Of a stretch of 64,000 bases of DNA, positions 1-10,596 are shown one piece after another. The notes under the pieces are model-generated. The model was not told where the DNA came from and did no database searches. It saw only the letters and a program-made list of their open reading frames with translations. Position numbers and translations under genes: made by a program. The DNA is from Daphnia carinata (lineage: Eukaryota > Arthropoda > Branchiopoda > Diplostraca > Daphniidae), in contig NC_081338.1 of NCBI RefSeq assembly GCF_022539665.2, positions 7,180,446-7,244,445 on the forward strand. The letters are read 5' to 3'. How positions within the stretch are numbered: the stretch's first letter is position 1; each line of letters begins with the position of its first letter.

Positions 1-180
1 TTGGTTTTCAAAGCACTGAAGCTACACCCACCTCCTTGCCTTATTGTTTACCGTATTTAACCGGAGAGGAAGAAAAAATCAATACACATGTTCATTGCCA
101 AAGCCAGTTTCTTTCTTCCTATTTTCTAAAAGAATTTGTAAGCCCAAATCTTACGCAAACGACCATCTCTGAACCAAGTT

Positions 181-2614
181 TTATGAACGTCTTAAATTTT
201 CCATTTCTCTAATGTATTCCCTTAGCTGTTTCAGATCGGCCATTGCTGCTCGAGCGACGTGCGATTCGGGAGTATTTACGGGCTCGTGAATCAAGATCTG
301 AACGGCTTCTTTCAGGAAGATTTCAGCATCTTTAAGTTCCTTAATTAGCTGATCTTGTTGCATTCGACCACTTTCAAACTTTCTATTGGCCAGACAAACC
401 AACGGCACGTGAAGTTCGTAGAGTACGATTCCTGTTTGAAAGTAACGAAATGTTCTTTTCCTGTAAAACTTAAAAAAAAATAGAAGGAAAACAACCTCGG
501 AGGCGTGAATAGCCTGGGCACAATTGATGGAGAGCTTCCAGCAGTTCCGAACAAAGTTGAGCTTTGCGATGGAGTAAACTGACGGGCAATTCCGGTATCA
601 AAAATCCTGGCACGTTCCCATACAAGTGGACCAGCGAAATGCGAAGTTGAAGGAGAATAACGTGATTGACGTGAATTTTCTTGGGCAAAGTGAGAAATAA
701 TTCTTCGCATCGATCAATTAGATGACGATCAACAGGTAAACGTTGAATATTTTTGACGATGTTCTATGTTAAAAATTGTGTTATGTAAACCCTGGGCAAA
801 CGAAAATTCTTTGAGATCTATATGCATTTTACCTGTACTACTTCTTCTGTTCGACCAATATCCTCGGATTTCATTTCATTACTGCATTCTGTACATTTCC
901 AACGAAGAGCTACCGAACTTTCTGCATCGTGGAGTTGGTCATCGTCGTGAGGTAAAACCCAACCGGAGGTGCAAGAACGACAACGAACGGCACTTGCAAA
1001 TGTCCCGAATTCAGTGGGATCTTGGCAACGACGACAGCGACAGGTAAAATGTTTACTTAAAACAAAATTTATTTGGGAATTAGGACTTGAATTTCAAATG
1101 CCATATATTGTTTAGTGTTTACCAACCCTTTTTCTAGGAATGTTCTGCGTTGTAACGTCGTCTGCAACGGATCAGTATAACTTACGAATATCCCTTCACC
1201 TTTTTGCATATTGCAATCAATTCAGCTCATCGACGATTGGTATTTTGCGTTTTTAACAAATTAATAAAGACATTTTTGGTTAAAAATACCTTCCTGGATG
1301 GGTACAGTCGCTTTGACTGTCATTTGCGAGTCATTGCTCATTGATATTTGGGCATTGGCGATGCACGAATGAGCCATCAAAGATGCCATGTAAAACGTTC
1401 CACGCAAGACTTCATTCGCTGCAAAATGTGTAAGTAAATGTTTAACTTTTTCTTAACTGATACATGCAGAATGAGAGATCCACTGCCAGCTAAAATTGTC
1501 ATGCAAAAAAAAAAAAGAAAGTTTGAATGACATTAGCAAAAGAATTGCATCCCAAGATGGAAACCTGTAAACAGTCGAAGCCAAACTTTCTGCACTGAAA
1601 TAATTGATAAACTATCGAACCTTGAAAAGCGTAGAGTGAGTTAAGCTTCATCCCGATATCAAAATGCCATTCAGCAAAAAAATAATTCTATTATTTAGTA
1701 AATTGTTTGTGTTGCATCTAAAAAAAAATTCATAGAATTGAGCCAATGAAATAAAGATATACTAAGTCAGCCAGCATTAAGTTGCTTTTTGCATTGACCA
1801 AGATAACTTTTTCGAAGATTTACTATTAGGTAGTGGCTGCTCTTGATGATCATGCTGCCGTCGATCAGGTTGTTCGATCCGTATCTCTAAAATTAGTTCT
1901 GTTAAGTTGCGAATGAAATGTTTGGAATTTTCAATAGTTTTTACCAAAGGAGTTGACATCGATTGCCCCACAAATCTGTTGGACTAAATCGTCATTGATG
2001 TCGGGAATCTCTTCATTTAACATCGCCTCCAAATATGGCGTGATGTTTCGTTGATTGAAACCCCAAATCGACGTTTTTTTACGAGCTTCCATGTGCGACT
2101 CAAGGTCCATCAGCAGCTGCCATTTGTTTGGCTGTTCTCGACGTAGGAGCAGTAACCGTAGTGGCAACATTAACATGCTCAGCTGCACAGGTATCCTTTG
2201 AATCTTTCCATTTTTCTGTCTGTTTTCAATTTCTGGAATGATTTTCTTTAGATAGCAGCATTCATTTTGATGTTCGGACGACATTTGGCAATTATGACTG
2301 CATAACGGACTTCGGCATTCGCTGCAAATGTGAGCTTCCTTAAAAAGACGATGGCATCCGAAACAAACGTGTTGTGATAGCGGACCAGGTGCCGCAGCCA
2401 ACGGATATTCCTTCATTACAACATCTCCTGGTTTAAACGCACGACTGGCCACGAAGTACCTTATGGTAATTAATTTTTTGATTTTCTAATCTCAGAGCAT
2501 TCCTTGTCTGGGGATACTAAACTCAACTGCTCTATACCTGCCCAATTCTGGTGAACTATCCAAACGAATTGCGGGACTACTTCCGTTTGATGATGGCCGG
2601 TTATTCGATTGCAT
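181..2614 (-). CDS. SET/MYND-domain protein (SMYD family, arthropod SmydA-like), complete, 7 exons
   Basis: Predicted 511-residue protein. Exons on the minus strand: 2614-2538, 2459-1945, 1418-1290, 1199-1127, 1055-833, 763-496, 431-181; all introns GT-AG and in phase. The ATG at 2614 is preceded by an in-frame stop. Seen in order: start of the SET fold (GRYFVASRAFKPGDVV, about residues 25-40); a MYND zinc finger with paired Cys (CFGC, CSEC, CSHNC, then His and Cys, about 55-95); SET core (SLMAHSCIAN, about 212-221; GEGIFVSYTDP, about 241-251); Cys-rich post-SET (CRCRRCQDPTEFGT, then CRSC and CTEC); and a helical C-terminal domain (residues 340-511). The family methylates protein lysines or acts as a MYND-based transcriptional corepressor; which applies here is unknown. 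The usual NHSCxPN motif reads AHSCIAN, so methyltransferase activity may be altered. Length is normal for the family. Confidence 0.93.
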
Positions 2615-3313
2615 GATTTTTCACGGCAGTGTTGAAATGGGGGTGAAGAATATTCTAGAAATAGGCGGAAACAAGCGACGTGACTGTTCTTGACTAGATA
2701 CAAAAACAGTACTGGCGTCGCCAACTGCTACCGTATAAAGAAGACCCAGACCGATGGGGTTTAAATTTAGACGATAATAAACAAGAAAAAGGCCTGCGTT
2801 TTAAAGACTGGCACCTCAGAGTAGAACCACTCCCCTCCGGGAAGACATGTTGGACAAAGAATGACGACGTTAATACTTCTCGGTTAAAAATAATTCAACT
2901 AAAATTAGCTCTTGCCGATCGTTTGACAATACTACGCAATGTTTACTTAACCATTTGTGCAATTAACTGCAATAACAAAAAATTCCCCAGCGCAACCGTA
3001 GGGTTTATTTAAGGTTATTTAAGGTAACTACTATTTTTTAAAGTATTTATTGTTTGGCTGCTCGGCTTTGGCAGCGAGAGGCAAAATGGCCGCTTCTGAG
3101 AATTACAGAAAGCCTTTGCCCATCGTGTTGTTCCATTAACACCGGTGAAAAAAAAATAGATCTGAAGCCTCAGGATGTCAGCAGCCAGAAACCAATGTTT
3201 AGCTTGCAGAGCAGGACAAATGAGTGTACGTAATAATTTGTTACCGGTAAAAAAAAACATAGCATCCGAAACCGGGTAATGGGCAATCTGTGTTCCAAAT
3301 TCAATGCACGGAA
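2149..3313. repeat. Source of a partial segmental duplication (SMYD exon 2 part plus 5' flank)
   Basis: Parts of this stretch (2149-2237, about 2730-2895 and about 3035-3313) are found again, diverged and with internal deletions, at 21794-22345. Shared signatures include GTAACCGTAGTGG, AACATTAACATGCTCAGCTG, GACGATAATAAACAAGAAAA and TTTGGCTGCTCGGC. The stretch runs from inside SMYD exon 2 past the SMYD start codon into upstream DNA. Between 2615 and 3885 I see no convincing protein-coding exon. A 17-codon ATG frame at 3084-3137 (+) is kept open in both copies. Confidence 0.8.
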
Positions 3314-3885
3314 CCACGTCGACTTTTTTCATGTTACTCGAACAACCGTATCTGATTGGATGGAAATGCAATCTGAAACGGACGCAAGTCGAGGATACAT
3401 GCTATGTTTGCAGAGGCATACCGATGAAATATAATTTATATTTACATTGGGTGCTTAACCTCTGTGTCTCTGATGTCACTTGGTAATTTTAGTTGGATTG
3501 GATATTTGTCTTGTGTGAAAGACGTAATTTTGTTAGTGATGGCTAATTACTGTTTGATTCGTATTATCTGTTTGTTTTTTTTCGTTAAATCTGGTAGTCT
3601 TGTTAAGGCACTAAGGTATTCTTACCACAAAAAATTGTTGTCGTGTATTTCGAAATAAAATTTATTCTTTGTTCCTTTAAAAAATACAAAATACTGTTAA
3701 ATCAAGCATATCGAATATCCCCCCAAATAAAAACGGTGTAGCAAGTAATCAAAAAATAAATAATCGAAAAAATAAATAACATGAAAAGAAAGGAAATTGT
3801 GCACAACAAAAAAAATGTTAAATCGCTTAATTAGATGAAAGAAATTAAAAAGTTGAAGAAAAAAAATCTAGGGAAAAAAATAAAG

Positions 3886-3893
3886 AAAAAAAA
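3886..3893 (-). terminator. RNA polymerase III oligo-T terminator of the SRP RNA gene
   Basis: A run of eight T on the minus strand, directly after the 3' end of the SRP RNA, followed by further T-rich sequence. This is the standard pol III stop signal. Confidence 0.8.
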
Positions 3894-4187
3894 GATGTAG
3901 GTGTGACTATGTTGACTGGGCTGCTGAAAGGCGCCTACTCACTGGCGCGATCCCACTACTGCCCGACACGGGAACTTTTGGCTGCTAGGTTTCCCTCCTG
4001 GCCCGTTTCGCTCCTCATTAGACAACCTGCATCTGCCGGACTACTCCAACCGATCCATGTTGATGCCGAGCTTAGTGCGGACACCTGTTCAACGCAAGCG
4101 ACGATCCAGCAGGACTCCCGGCCTCAAGCCATCCACTACACCAAGCCTCCCGGAAGCAGGATTACAGGTATGCGCCACATACCCAGC
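3890..4187 (-). ncRNA. Signal recognition particle (7SL/SRP) RNA
   Basis: The minus strand reads as a metazoan SRP RNA of about 298 nt. The 5' Alu domain (GCTGGGT...TGTGGCGCAT, then ACCTGTAATCC and GGGAGGCT) lies at 4187-4140. Helix 6 (GGTGTCCGCACTAAGCTCGG then CATCAACATGG) is at 4085-4055. The SRP54-binding helix 8 is present (GAGCGAAACGGGCC at 4016-4001; GGAAACCTAGCAG at 3994-3982). The 3' part is CAGTAGTGGGATCGCGCC at about 3960-3943, followed by GTCAACATAG. A T8 tract follows. Each block appears in the same order as in human 7SL RNA, with compensated differences, which argues for a working gene. It is the RNA scaffold of the particle that targets ribosomes making secretory proteins to the ER and would be made by RNA polymerase III. 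The 115-codon plus-strand frame over it is a shadow. Confidence 0.93.
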
Positions 4188-4422
4188 AGAAAGACTTGTC
4201 TTTTTAAAACTAACAATTTTACTGGGCGAGATGTACTGGTTTTACAATAACACTAACTCATACTGAATTGTTATATGTATATGTTTGTATATATTTAGAA
4301 TGAAGTATTTTGTACATTTTTGGAAGTTTTACTATTAAATATTTTGGAAGTAGTTCAAGACGCCACCGCTTAAACAAATTCAAAAGGAGGGGTAAACAAA
4401 AGGAATGGAGGAATAGCCTGCT

Positions 4423-4429
4423 ATAAAAG
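4423..4429 (+). promoter_or_regulatory. TATA box of an unassigned plus-strand transcript
   Basis: TATAAAA in the context CTGCTATAAAAGGCC. Downstream come a donor-like GTTG|GTGAGT at 4493/4494 and a T-rich tract with acceptor TTTCAG at 4601, then another donor-like AAG|GTAAGA at 4912/4913. The promoter diverges from the SRP RNA gene. No long reading frame follows, so a noncoding transcript is possible. Inference only. Confidence 0.4.
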
Positions 4430-7200
4430 GCCTAGAAATAGCGATTGTTCGTTGCTGTTTATTCTTGTTGGATGAAAAATACTTCAAAAGTTGGTGAGTG
4501 TTATTAGAATTGGAATTACTGTTTGTCTTTCTTGTTTGTGATTTTTAATATTATGATTATTTATAATGTGAAGCACACACTTTCTTTTTTTTTTATTTCA
4601 GTGAGTATATTGTGTAATGTATGTACAAGCATGCCTTATAAAGACCATGTGTCCGTCCGGTGGTTTTGGCAATTTGTCACTCATTGACTGGTATATTCTA
4701 GAATTTCATAATTCGTTGATGCTGAAGTGCAATATGTGTTTCAATATTTCTAAGCCATTTAGGATTTACATCTGAATGACCTTGCTGGACTTCGACCATT
4801 ATAATCTTTCATTCCTGTAGTAAGGTAGGAAGACTGTTTCTATGTTAGTTTCACAGCACACTGGTTCTCAGTTTGGGTTTCCTGGTAACTGTCTTATGGA
4901 AATCCTATGAAGGTAAGATGGTTGTTTCAGTGAAATGTTCGTTTAATAATGCAATGTTGTTCGTTTGATTTTTTAGGCAGTTGGGGGTCATATGCAGATT
5001 TTGTACAGTGATTTTGTGTTCCTTCATGGTCATTTTGTCTTGTGTTTAGGTGTTGGTGCTGTCTTGTCTTCAATAGTGCTGTTGGAGGGTAATTTGATTT
5101 CTTACTTTTTGGCATGTTTGGTGATGAACATCATTTACTACCCTTGACTGTAAGGGTAACTAAACTACTATTGGTGCCTAGAGCAAAGCCTTGTTGGTTC
5201 TTCAGGGCTAACTAAGGTGATTTTTAATCAACTTATTTTCTGACAGGGGGCTGGAATTTTAGATTAGGACTCGCCTCTTCTGATAGAGGTGATTATTAAT
5301 TCTGCTAGCTGTCTTTGCCTGGTGTAAAGATGATGTTTTTTCGTGCGTGTCATCTGAATTCTTGATGGATACCACCTTATCTAGCTGATTTCCTCTTATT
5401 TAGGAAAATCATTGCATTGTGTTCGGGTGGTCTATTTATAATGTTTTTTTGCTTTCAGTGACGCTGGCCATCGTTCTTTTTTTCGTGGTTTGGCAGTTGT
5501 GTCGTTAAACCTACTTTGAACTAAAGGCCGCTTGCATCTTTTCCATGTGATTGGTGGGTTTGAGCGTTTCGTGGGTGCAACGGTAACGGATGCTTAGAAC
5601 AGGTATAGGTTTACCTTTAAGCTTATTTCGAAACAATTATTGCAACATTTTAATGGGAACATACAATGCGACTTCTACAGTCGTTAGTTATTATTGACCA
5701 TTGAAGTTGACTGAGAAAATTTACCGCTGAGGTCTCAATTTACGGATGGGGGTGATGGTTAACACCCTATATGGTAACTAGTTCGCCCTGTGGCTTTTTG
5801 TGAAGCTCTTGGTCATTTCCAAGCCGCCCCGATTCTCCTCGGCATAAGAGGGTTTTTATAGGGGTTTGTTTTGATTGCTTGTTGTATTTATATTGGTGTA
5901 CTTGGTATGTCAGGTATGGATTTAAGTAATATTTTGTTGCGTTTTTGTCAAACGAATTATTTTTAATGTTGTTGGGCGTTCGCAGATTTTGTGGGTGTTC
6001 AATTGGACGAGTCCGGGGTTTCTGGTACTGTTACATAGTGGGAGGTCGGTCACTGTCTACTGTGCTAGAAAAGCTGAGGCACAGGTATTGTGAAAGGAAC
6101 ATAGCTGACAATTTCACATGGACTAATTTTTGGGCTAGTTTTAGTTGGGGGATACGTTGCCATGTCAAATGTAATCGACTTTCATTCGAGCGCCTCACAT
6201 CATTAATGGATACAATGCTCAAACGTCGGATAGCAAAAATGTTGCTCAATAGGAGGCAGTCTTCTTGCAATTGGCTGACGAGCATTGCACCGTAAAGTTC
6301 AATCGTTTATTTTTACCTTTCATGATGTTTGAATTAGAATTCAAACTATAATTTTTTGTCTTGGGAAAATGGTGTCGGGGCTAGATTTCGTCTCGGATGT
6401 CCTTCTCCTTACCGTGGCATTTGGTAACCTAAATGATTATTTGTGATCAAAATTTATTATAAACTAACAGCATTGTGCGGAATCAGGAACATATGACAAG
6501 AGAGACCCTCACCAGAATGGAAGTGTCGAGCTAACACTCAGAGGTAATACAAATTGAAATGAATGGCATTGTTTTCATGCAATTAATTGTGATTTGTTTT
6601 CCCCGTTAAGTGGGTTAAATATGCACTGACCTGCTGAGCTGTGATTTTTTTCCGGTTTTTGTCTTTTCCAAAATTTATGCTCGCGTCATTGCTAAAGTTG
6701 CCCATTATTACGTACGCCAATAGAAATAAGGAAATCTTCGTTTTGTATATATGTCTCAAACAATGCTTGACAATAAATAAACCATCTTTTTTATTTGGGA
6801 ATCGTTTTCATTGAATTGCAGAATTGGCAGCCAAGAGGTTAATGAATTACCGGAATGATTCTTTGATGTTGTAATTTTTTAATTCAGCCATTAATAAAGT
6901 CATCTTTTAAGTTCGCGTGAAATAAACATAACAATTAAAGATCAAGAATTTTTTCAGAAACGATCTGCCAAACAGTATGGCCATCTATTGGTACGATATT
7001 CAGTTTGACCATTATGAACTTCGATAAGGAAGAACTGTGCATGTTTAAAGTAGTGTTTCGTTATTCGTTACTAAAAAAAATATATATACACGGCCATCAA
7101 TATCAGCAGGCAATATTTCTGATTAAACTTACAACTTTCAGTTGTGTCCTGTCAACGTTGTTGTCTCCTACTAGCTCCACTGAAGCAATATGTCAAAAAT
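4430..7200 (+). other. Region without a protein gene; possible spliced noncoding transcript
   Basis: No reading frame here resembles a known protein, and the 116-codon frame at 5945-6295 has no recognisable domain. Splice-like signals follow the TATA box at 4423, and a further acceptor-like TTTGCTTTCAG lies at about 5457. A weak C/D-box-like arrangement (ATGATGT at about 5329, CTGA at about 5351, TGATGGA at about 5360, CTGA at about 5384) could be an intronic snoRNA but is not strong enough to call. Otherwise I see AT-rich sequence and short A/T runs. Confidence 0.3.
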
Positions 7201-7227
7201 ACAAAATGACTGTTCAGTATTCCGGAG

Positions 7228-7498
7228 CTATAATCAGTGTATTGGATTTTAACAAACCAAATCATCAAATCCAATCAAATCCAAATCACATCATTTGTGG
7301 ATGTGGATTAATGTTTCTTCTTGTTAACTGGTTAGTTAAAATTAGCTTAGATTAGTTTAGGTTATGTTACTTAACTAGAACTTTTGCTGTCTTGAATGAT
7401 TTAAAGATCCAATGCAAATCCGCAAAAAATTGGATTTGCTTCGGATTTCTTTGTTTTTGCGGATTTGATTGGCCAAAATCCAATACACTGGCTATAAT
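7228..7498. mobile_element. Small terminal-inverted-repeat element (MITE-like), about 270 bp
   Basis: The left end (7228-7250, reading TATAATCAGTGTATTGGATT) is the reverse complement, with few changes, of the right end (7475-7498). Both ends continue into repeats of AAATCC. A 22-bp direct repeat, ATGTTTCTTCTTGTTAACTG plus GT, occurs at 7311-7332 and 7544-7565, so the structure is compound. No transposase. Family unknown. Confidence 0.6.
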
Positions 7499-7593
7499 AC
7501 GCTGTTGTCTGTTATGGTGGTCCTCAAAAGTTGCAGAGGAACAATGTTTCTTCTTGTTAACTGGTGTTAAAATAAATTTGAAGAAATAATGGT

Positions 7594-7915
7594 AGGTGTA
7601 TTTCAAAACAATTAACTTAATGAAAAAACAGCAATTTTCCAGGAAAAAGCACTCAATTTTGAGTATATTCTGTGATATTCAATCAATTCCGATGTGTATC
7701 AGTTTTTGTAGAAAATTTTTTTAAGCCCGACCAAATAAGCCCGACTTTCCTTATTCTTATGTCGGGCTTATTTCGTCGGGCTTAAAATTTTTTTCCTGCA
7801 AAAACTGAGACTCACCGGAATTGGTTGAATTTCACAGGGTGTACCCAAAATTGAATGCTGATTCCGGGAAAATTGCTATTTTTTTTCATTAAGTTAATCG
7901 CTTTTGAAATACACC
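7594..7915. mobile_element. Foldback element, about 320 bp, almost all inverted repeat
   Basis: The left half (from GGTGTATTTCAAAACAATTA to TTTAAGCCCGAC) is mirrored by the right half, which ends in TTTTGAAATACACC. The halves meet around a motif of alternating AAATAAGCCCGAC and GTCGGGCTTATTT. A single-stranded copy would form one long imperfect hairpin. A further loose copy of the central motif (GTCGGGCTTA) lies at about 8159. No coding capacity. Confidence 0.7.
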
Positions 7916-9333
7916 GAATATTTGAAAGAATGCTAGCGCGCCAGTACGCTACAACGCTAGCGCGATGTAGCAGAAAAATTCGGTGAGTGCCTGTAGAGAA
8001 TTAACTAGAAATCTGACCGGTAGATGGCGAGTGCAGTGAACCAGGAAAAAAGGCCGACATGTTTTTTTATATTGGGTAAAACGGATTACCATACAAGCGC
8101 GCCGTACCATACTGGCGCGCCAACCTCGGATTGGGAAAAGTCGGACTTATTTTTTTTGTCGGGCTTACTTTCAAGCCCCTAACTTCTTGAACATCGGGAG
8201 CCGTTGAGTGAAATAAAACTGGATACCTTACCAATAGATGGCTATACCGTTTGATGGGTCGTCTGCGGTATAAATCCGAGGTTTACCATATGTAAGCTTG
8301 CAGCATATTTGTTATGCAGGCATGTAATCGAAGTTTTCTAATTTTAGGTGATGGTATTCGCGTTACATTTTAGTCAAGGCATACTCTACAATGGGATAAA
8401 TTTTTCGAAGAATAGCATCTCCTAGAGCTATGGGTTGCAGTATTATTCTGATGGTAAAATATCTATTCAATTTCAAATAACTTTCGAACTTCCTTCTCTG
8501 TATTTGCAGTGACATGACAGTACTGGTTGGTGGGGTTATCTAAGAGGCATACCATTTCCATTTTCCCATTCAATCTGTGAGACAACTTTGATTGTTTGTT
8601 AGAACTATAGCAACATTCCCTGCATAATGAAAGGAACTTCTTAAATGAACTGTTTCCTGATTGAAAACATTTTGGAATATTTGGTTGGAGTTACTCTGAT
8701 GATATTCCGTGCAGTAATTGGATCTTTTTTCGCGAAGGGTGTTTTGTCTTTTCTGCAGTTGAAGATGCCGACAAAGGTTATGGATTTTCTATCAATAGCT
8801 GCCACTCTGCCAAAGACATCTTCCTAAACAATTCAGTATTTAATTGATGGTTGAGAAATCATGAGTTAATTAACTAAATATCTTCAGTTACAGAAAGGAA
8901 AATTCCAAATGCCAAGCCCATCATTTCGTAGAGATTTACATATGTTCAATTAAAAACTGTCTGTATTGTTAAAATAATATGGATTTTTGGTCCAGTCCTC
9001 ACTCATGGTATGTTCAAAGGGAAGTACATAGTTATGTTCCCATTGAAAATGTGACCAACATCACCCATGTTACGGTATTTGTATTATTCAAATTGAAGCA
9101 CAAAATTAGATTTCTCATCTTTTCTGTGGCCACATTATACCTTGGTCTGAATTTTCTTATTCATTACAGGTTTCATGATGAAATTTTGCAGGTAACCGTA
9201 AAAGATGTCCAGCCGTTATATTTCCCTGTTTCAACAATAGAAGACGAAAAGAGATGCAAGTTTTTCGAAGAACGCTACTGCCACTTCACCGTTGATTTAT
9301 GCGGAACGTAAAACATTTACATTTTTATAAATT
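7916..9333. other. Unassigned region with short inverted motifs
   Basis: Two GC-rich inverted motifs occur (GCTAGCGCG around 7932-7965; GCGCGCC...GGCGCGC around 8097-8121). At 8017-8100 the order of motifs (GGTAGATGGC, a GTCGG-like or CCGAC block, A/T runs, GTAAAACGGATTnCCAT) resembles the outer end of the large palindrome at 16450-16554. The reading frames at 8645-8827 and 8979-9311 have no recognisable domain and no convincing splicing partner. Confidence 0.3.
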
Positions 9334-9679
9334 AAAGTGCATATCTGGGCTCCCTTCTTTTCTGTGGCCCCGTTTCCCGTTGATTCTTAATAAGCCCGTA
9401 GGGGGTCATGCCCCTACTGTGATCAGCAGTAAAGGTTGTGAGTGCGCTGTCCGGAAAGGGGACGTGGGGGTCCCCCTGGCTCGATATCTTTTAAAGGGCC
9501 TTGGGGCTACCCACAAATCCGAATTAACGGTTAATCTCTCACGTAAAAACTTGTCCGATCATCACTCTTCATCCTTTTCCGGCTTCTCTTAGCCACGCAC
9601 CGGGTAATCTCCCCGGTGAGTCAACTAAGGTAGGAGGAGACTTTACCCATGGGTAAAGTCTCCTCCTACCTTAGTTGAC
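9334..9679 (+). repeat. Hairpin-rich repeat family, copy 1
   Basis: Starts AAGTGCATATCTGGGCTCCC and contains AATAAGCCCGTAGGGGGTCA, GGAAAGGGGACGTGG, CCGGCTTCTCTTAGCC and the stem-loop CACCGGG-TAATCTC-CCCGGTG. Copies 2 and 3 lie in the two arms of the palindrome (13199-13535 and 14546-14882). Copies share the blocks but differ between them, as expected of an old noncoding repeat with conserved structure. No open frame is shared, and the class is unknown. Confidence 0.75.
9620..9679. repeat. Perfect 60-bp palindrome at the 3' end of the hairpin repeat
   Basis: From GTCAACTAAGGTAGGAGGAG to its exact reverse complement ending AGTTGAC, with the axis at CCCATGGG. All 30 base pairs match. The corresponding position in the other copies has a shorter imperfect hairpin (GTCAAC...AGGCAG...CTGCCT...GTTGAC). 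Confidence 0.95.
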
Positions 9680-9856
9680 ACAAAAAAAATTTTACGTGAA
9701 ATAAAAAATTAAAAAAAAAATTCTTATATCTTTTTGCTAATTTCATCCTTTGTTATTATTTGTCTTCCCACTATCATTAGACACGTCTCGCAGCTATTCC
9801 GTCTTTATTGCCTGAACTATCTCTTTTTCATATTATACTACACTTGCATTATCACA

Positions 9857-9918
9857 CTGGTATTCGAACCTCAGACATCTGATATCACAGTCCAGCGCTC
9901 TACCACTGAGCCATCCGG
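9857..9918 (-). repeat. tRNA-like sequence (degenerate, SINE-head-like)
   Basis: The minus strand has a good A box and D arm (GGCTCAGTGGTAGAGC) and a B box (GGTTCGAATACC), but no paired acceptor stem and a weak anticodon stem. Probably a tRNA-derived element rather than a working tRNA. Confidence 0.55.
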
Positions 9919-10007
9919 TACTGTACATGAAATAATCCTCATATGAAAGCATATGTACGTATGCAGTTTTAACAAGGACTTTTAGGAAGAAATTATTAAG
10001 TTTGTAA

Positions 10008-10077
10008 CGTTGTAGTTGGGTTAACGGCATAGCATTGGACTGGTGTGCCAATTGTCTAGGGTTCGATTCCCAAGACA
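10008..10077 (+). repeat. tRNA-like sequence (degenerate)
   Basis: A-box-like GTTGGGTTAACGGCATAGC and B box GGGTTCGATTCCC in tRNA spacing, with a partly paired middle arm (ATTGG...CCAAT). The acceptor stem is not paired. Likely tRNA-derived. Confidence 0.5.
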
Positions 10078-10213
10078 GTTGATAGATAAAGTGAAACATA
10101 TAAAAACAAAATTCATGTGAAAATAATGGATCTTATTATCCCTCCATCCACCCTCAAATTCACCACTAATATTACATTTTAAAATACAAGACATACATAC
10201 ATACATAACTAAC

Positions 10214-10523
10214 TAACAGGCTGGCTGCCACGCCACTAACTACACTAGCTACGTCGTTATCGGAAAGATAGCGACCAAGGTGGACTGTCCGCTGACAAGT
10301 CCGGGCTGATGTAATGATGGAGACCGTTGTGGAAACGCACATCCCGGGTCTCCACCACACATCGAGAAAAGGGAGTCCCTAAGGTGCGTTGCCTAATAAG
10401 CCTTACGGCCAATCTTAGACAGTGGCAACTGCTCCACCTTATGGCAGATAGACCATGAGGCAGAAAAGCGCGGCCGGTCCCTATACAGCTAAAAAAAAAA
10501 GGGGCGTGGCAGCCAGCGTGTTA
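10214..10523. mobile_element. Terminal-inverted-repeat element, about 310 bp
   Basis: The left terminus TAACAGGCTGGCTGCCACGC plus C (10214-10234) matches the reverse complement of the right terminus (10503-10523) at 20 of 21 positions. The interior is GC-rich, carries several short hairpins and includes an A10 run just inside the right end (about 10491-10500). No coding capacity. The interior motif AATAAGCC-TACGG recalls the AATAAGCCCGTAGG block of the hairpin repeat. Confidence 0.7.
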
Positions 10524-10596
10524 CTTAGCACTACAATTACACACTACAAAATACAAAGATACCATGATGACGATGCGATAACGTGGCGACCACGAG

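Noticed and set aside
3903-4266. Two overlapping plus-strand reading frames (115 and 69 codons)
   Set aside because: They lie antisense to the SRP RNA gene; the open frames arise from the RNA sequence.
5325-5390. C/D-box snoRNA candidate
   Set aside because: The boxes are only approximate and no terminal stem is visible, so it is mentioned but not called.
8979-9311. 110-codon plus-strand frame with a hydrophobic stretch
   Set aside because: No homologous motif recognised and no supporting exon or promoter; likely chance.
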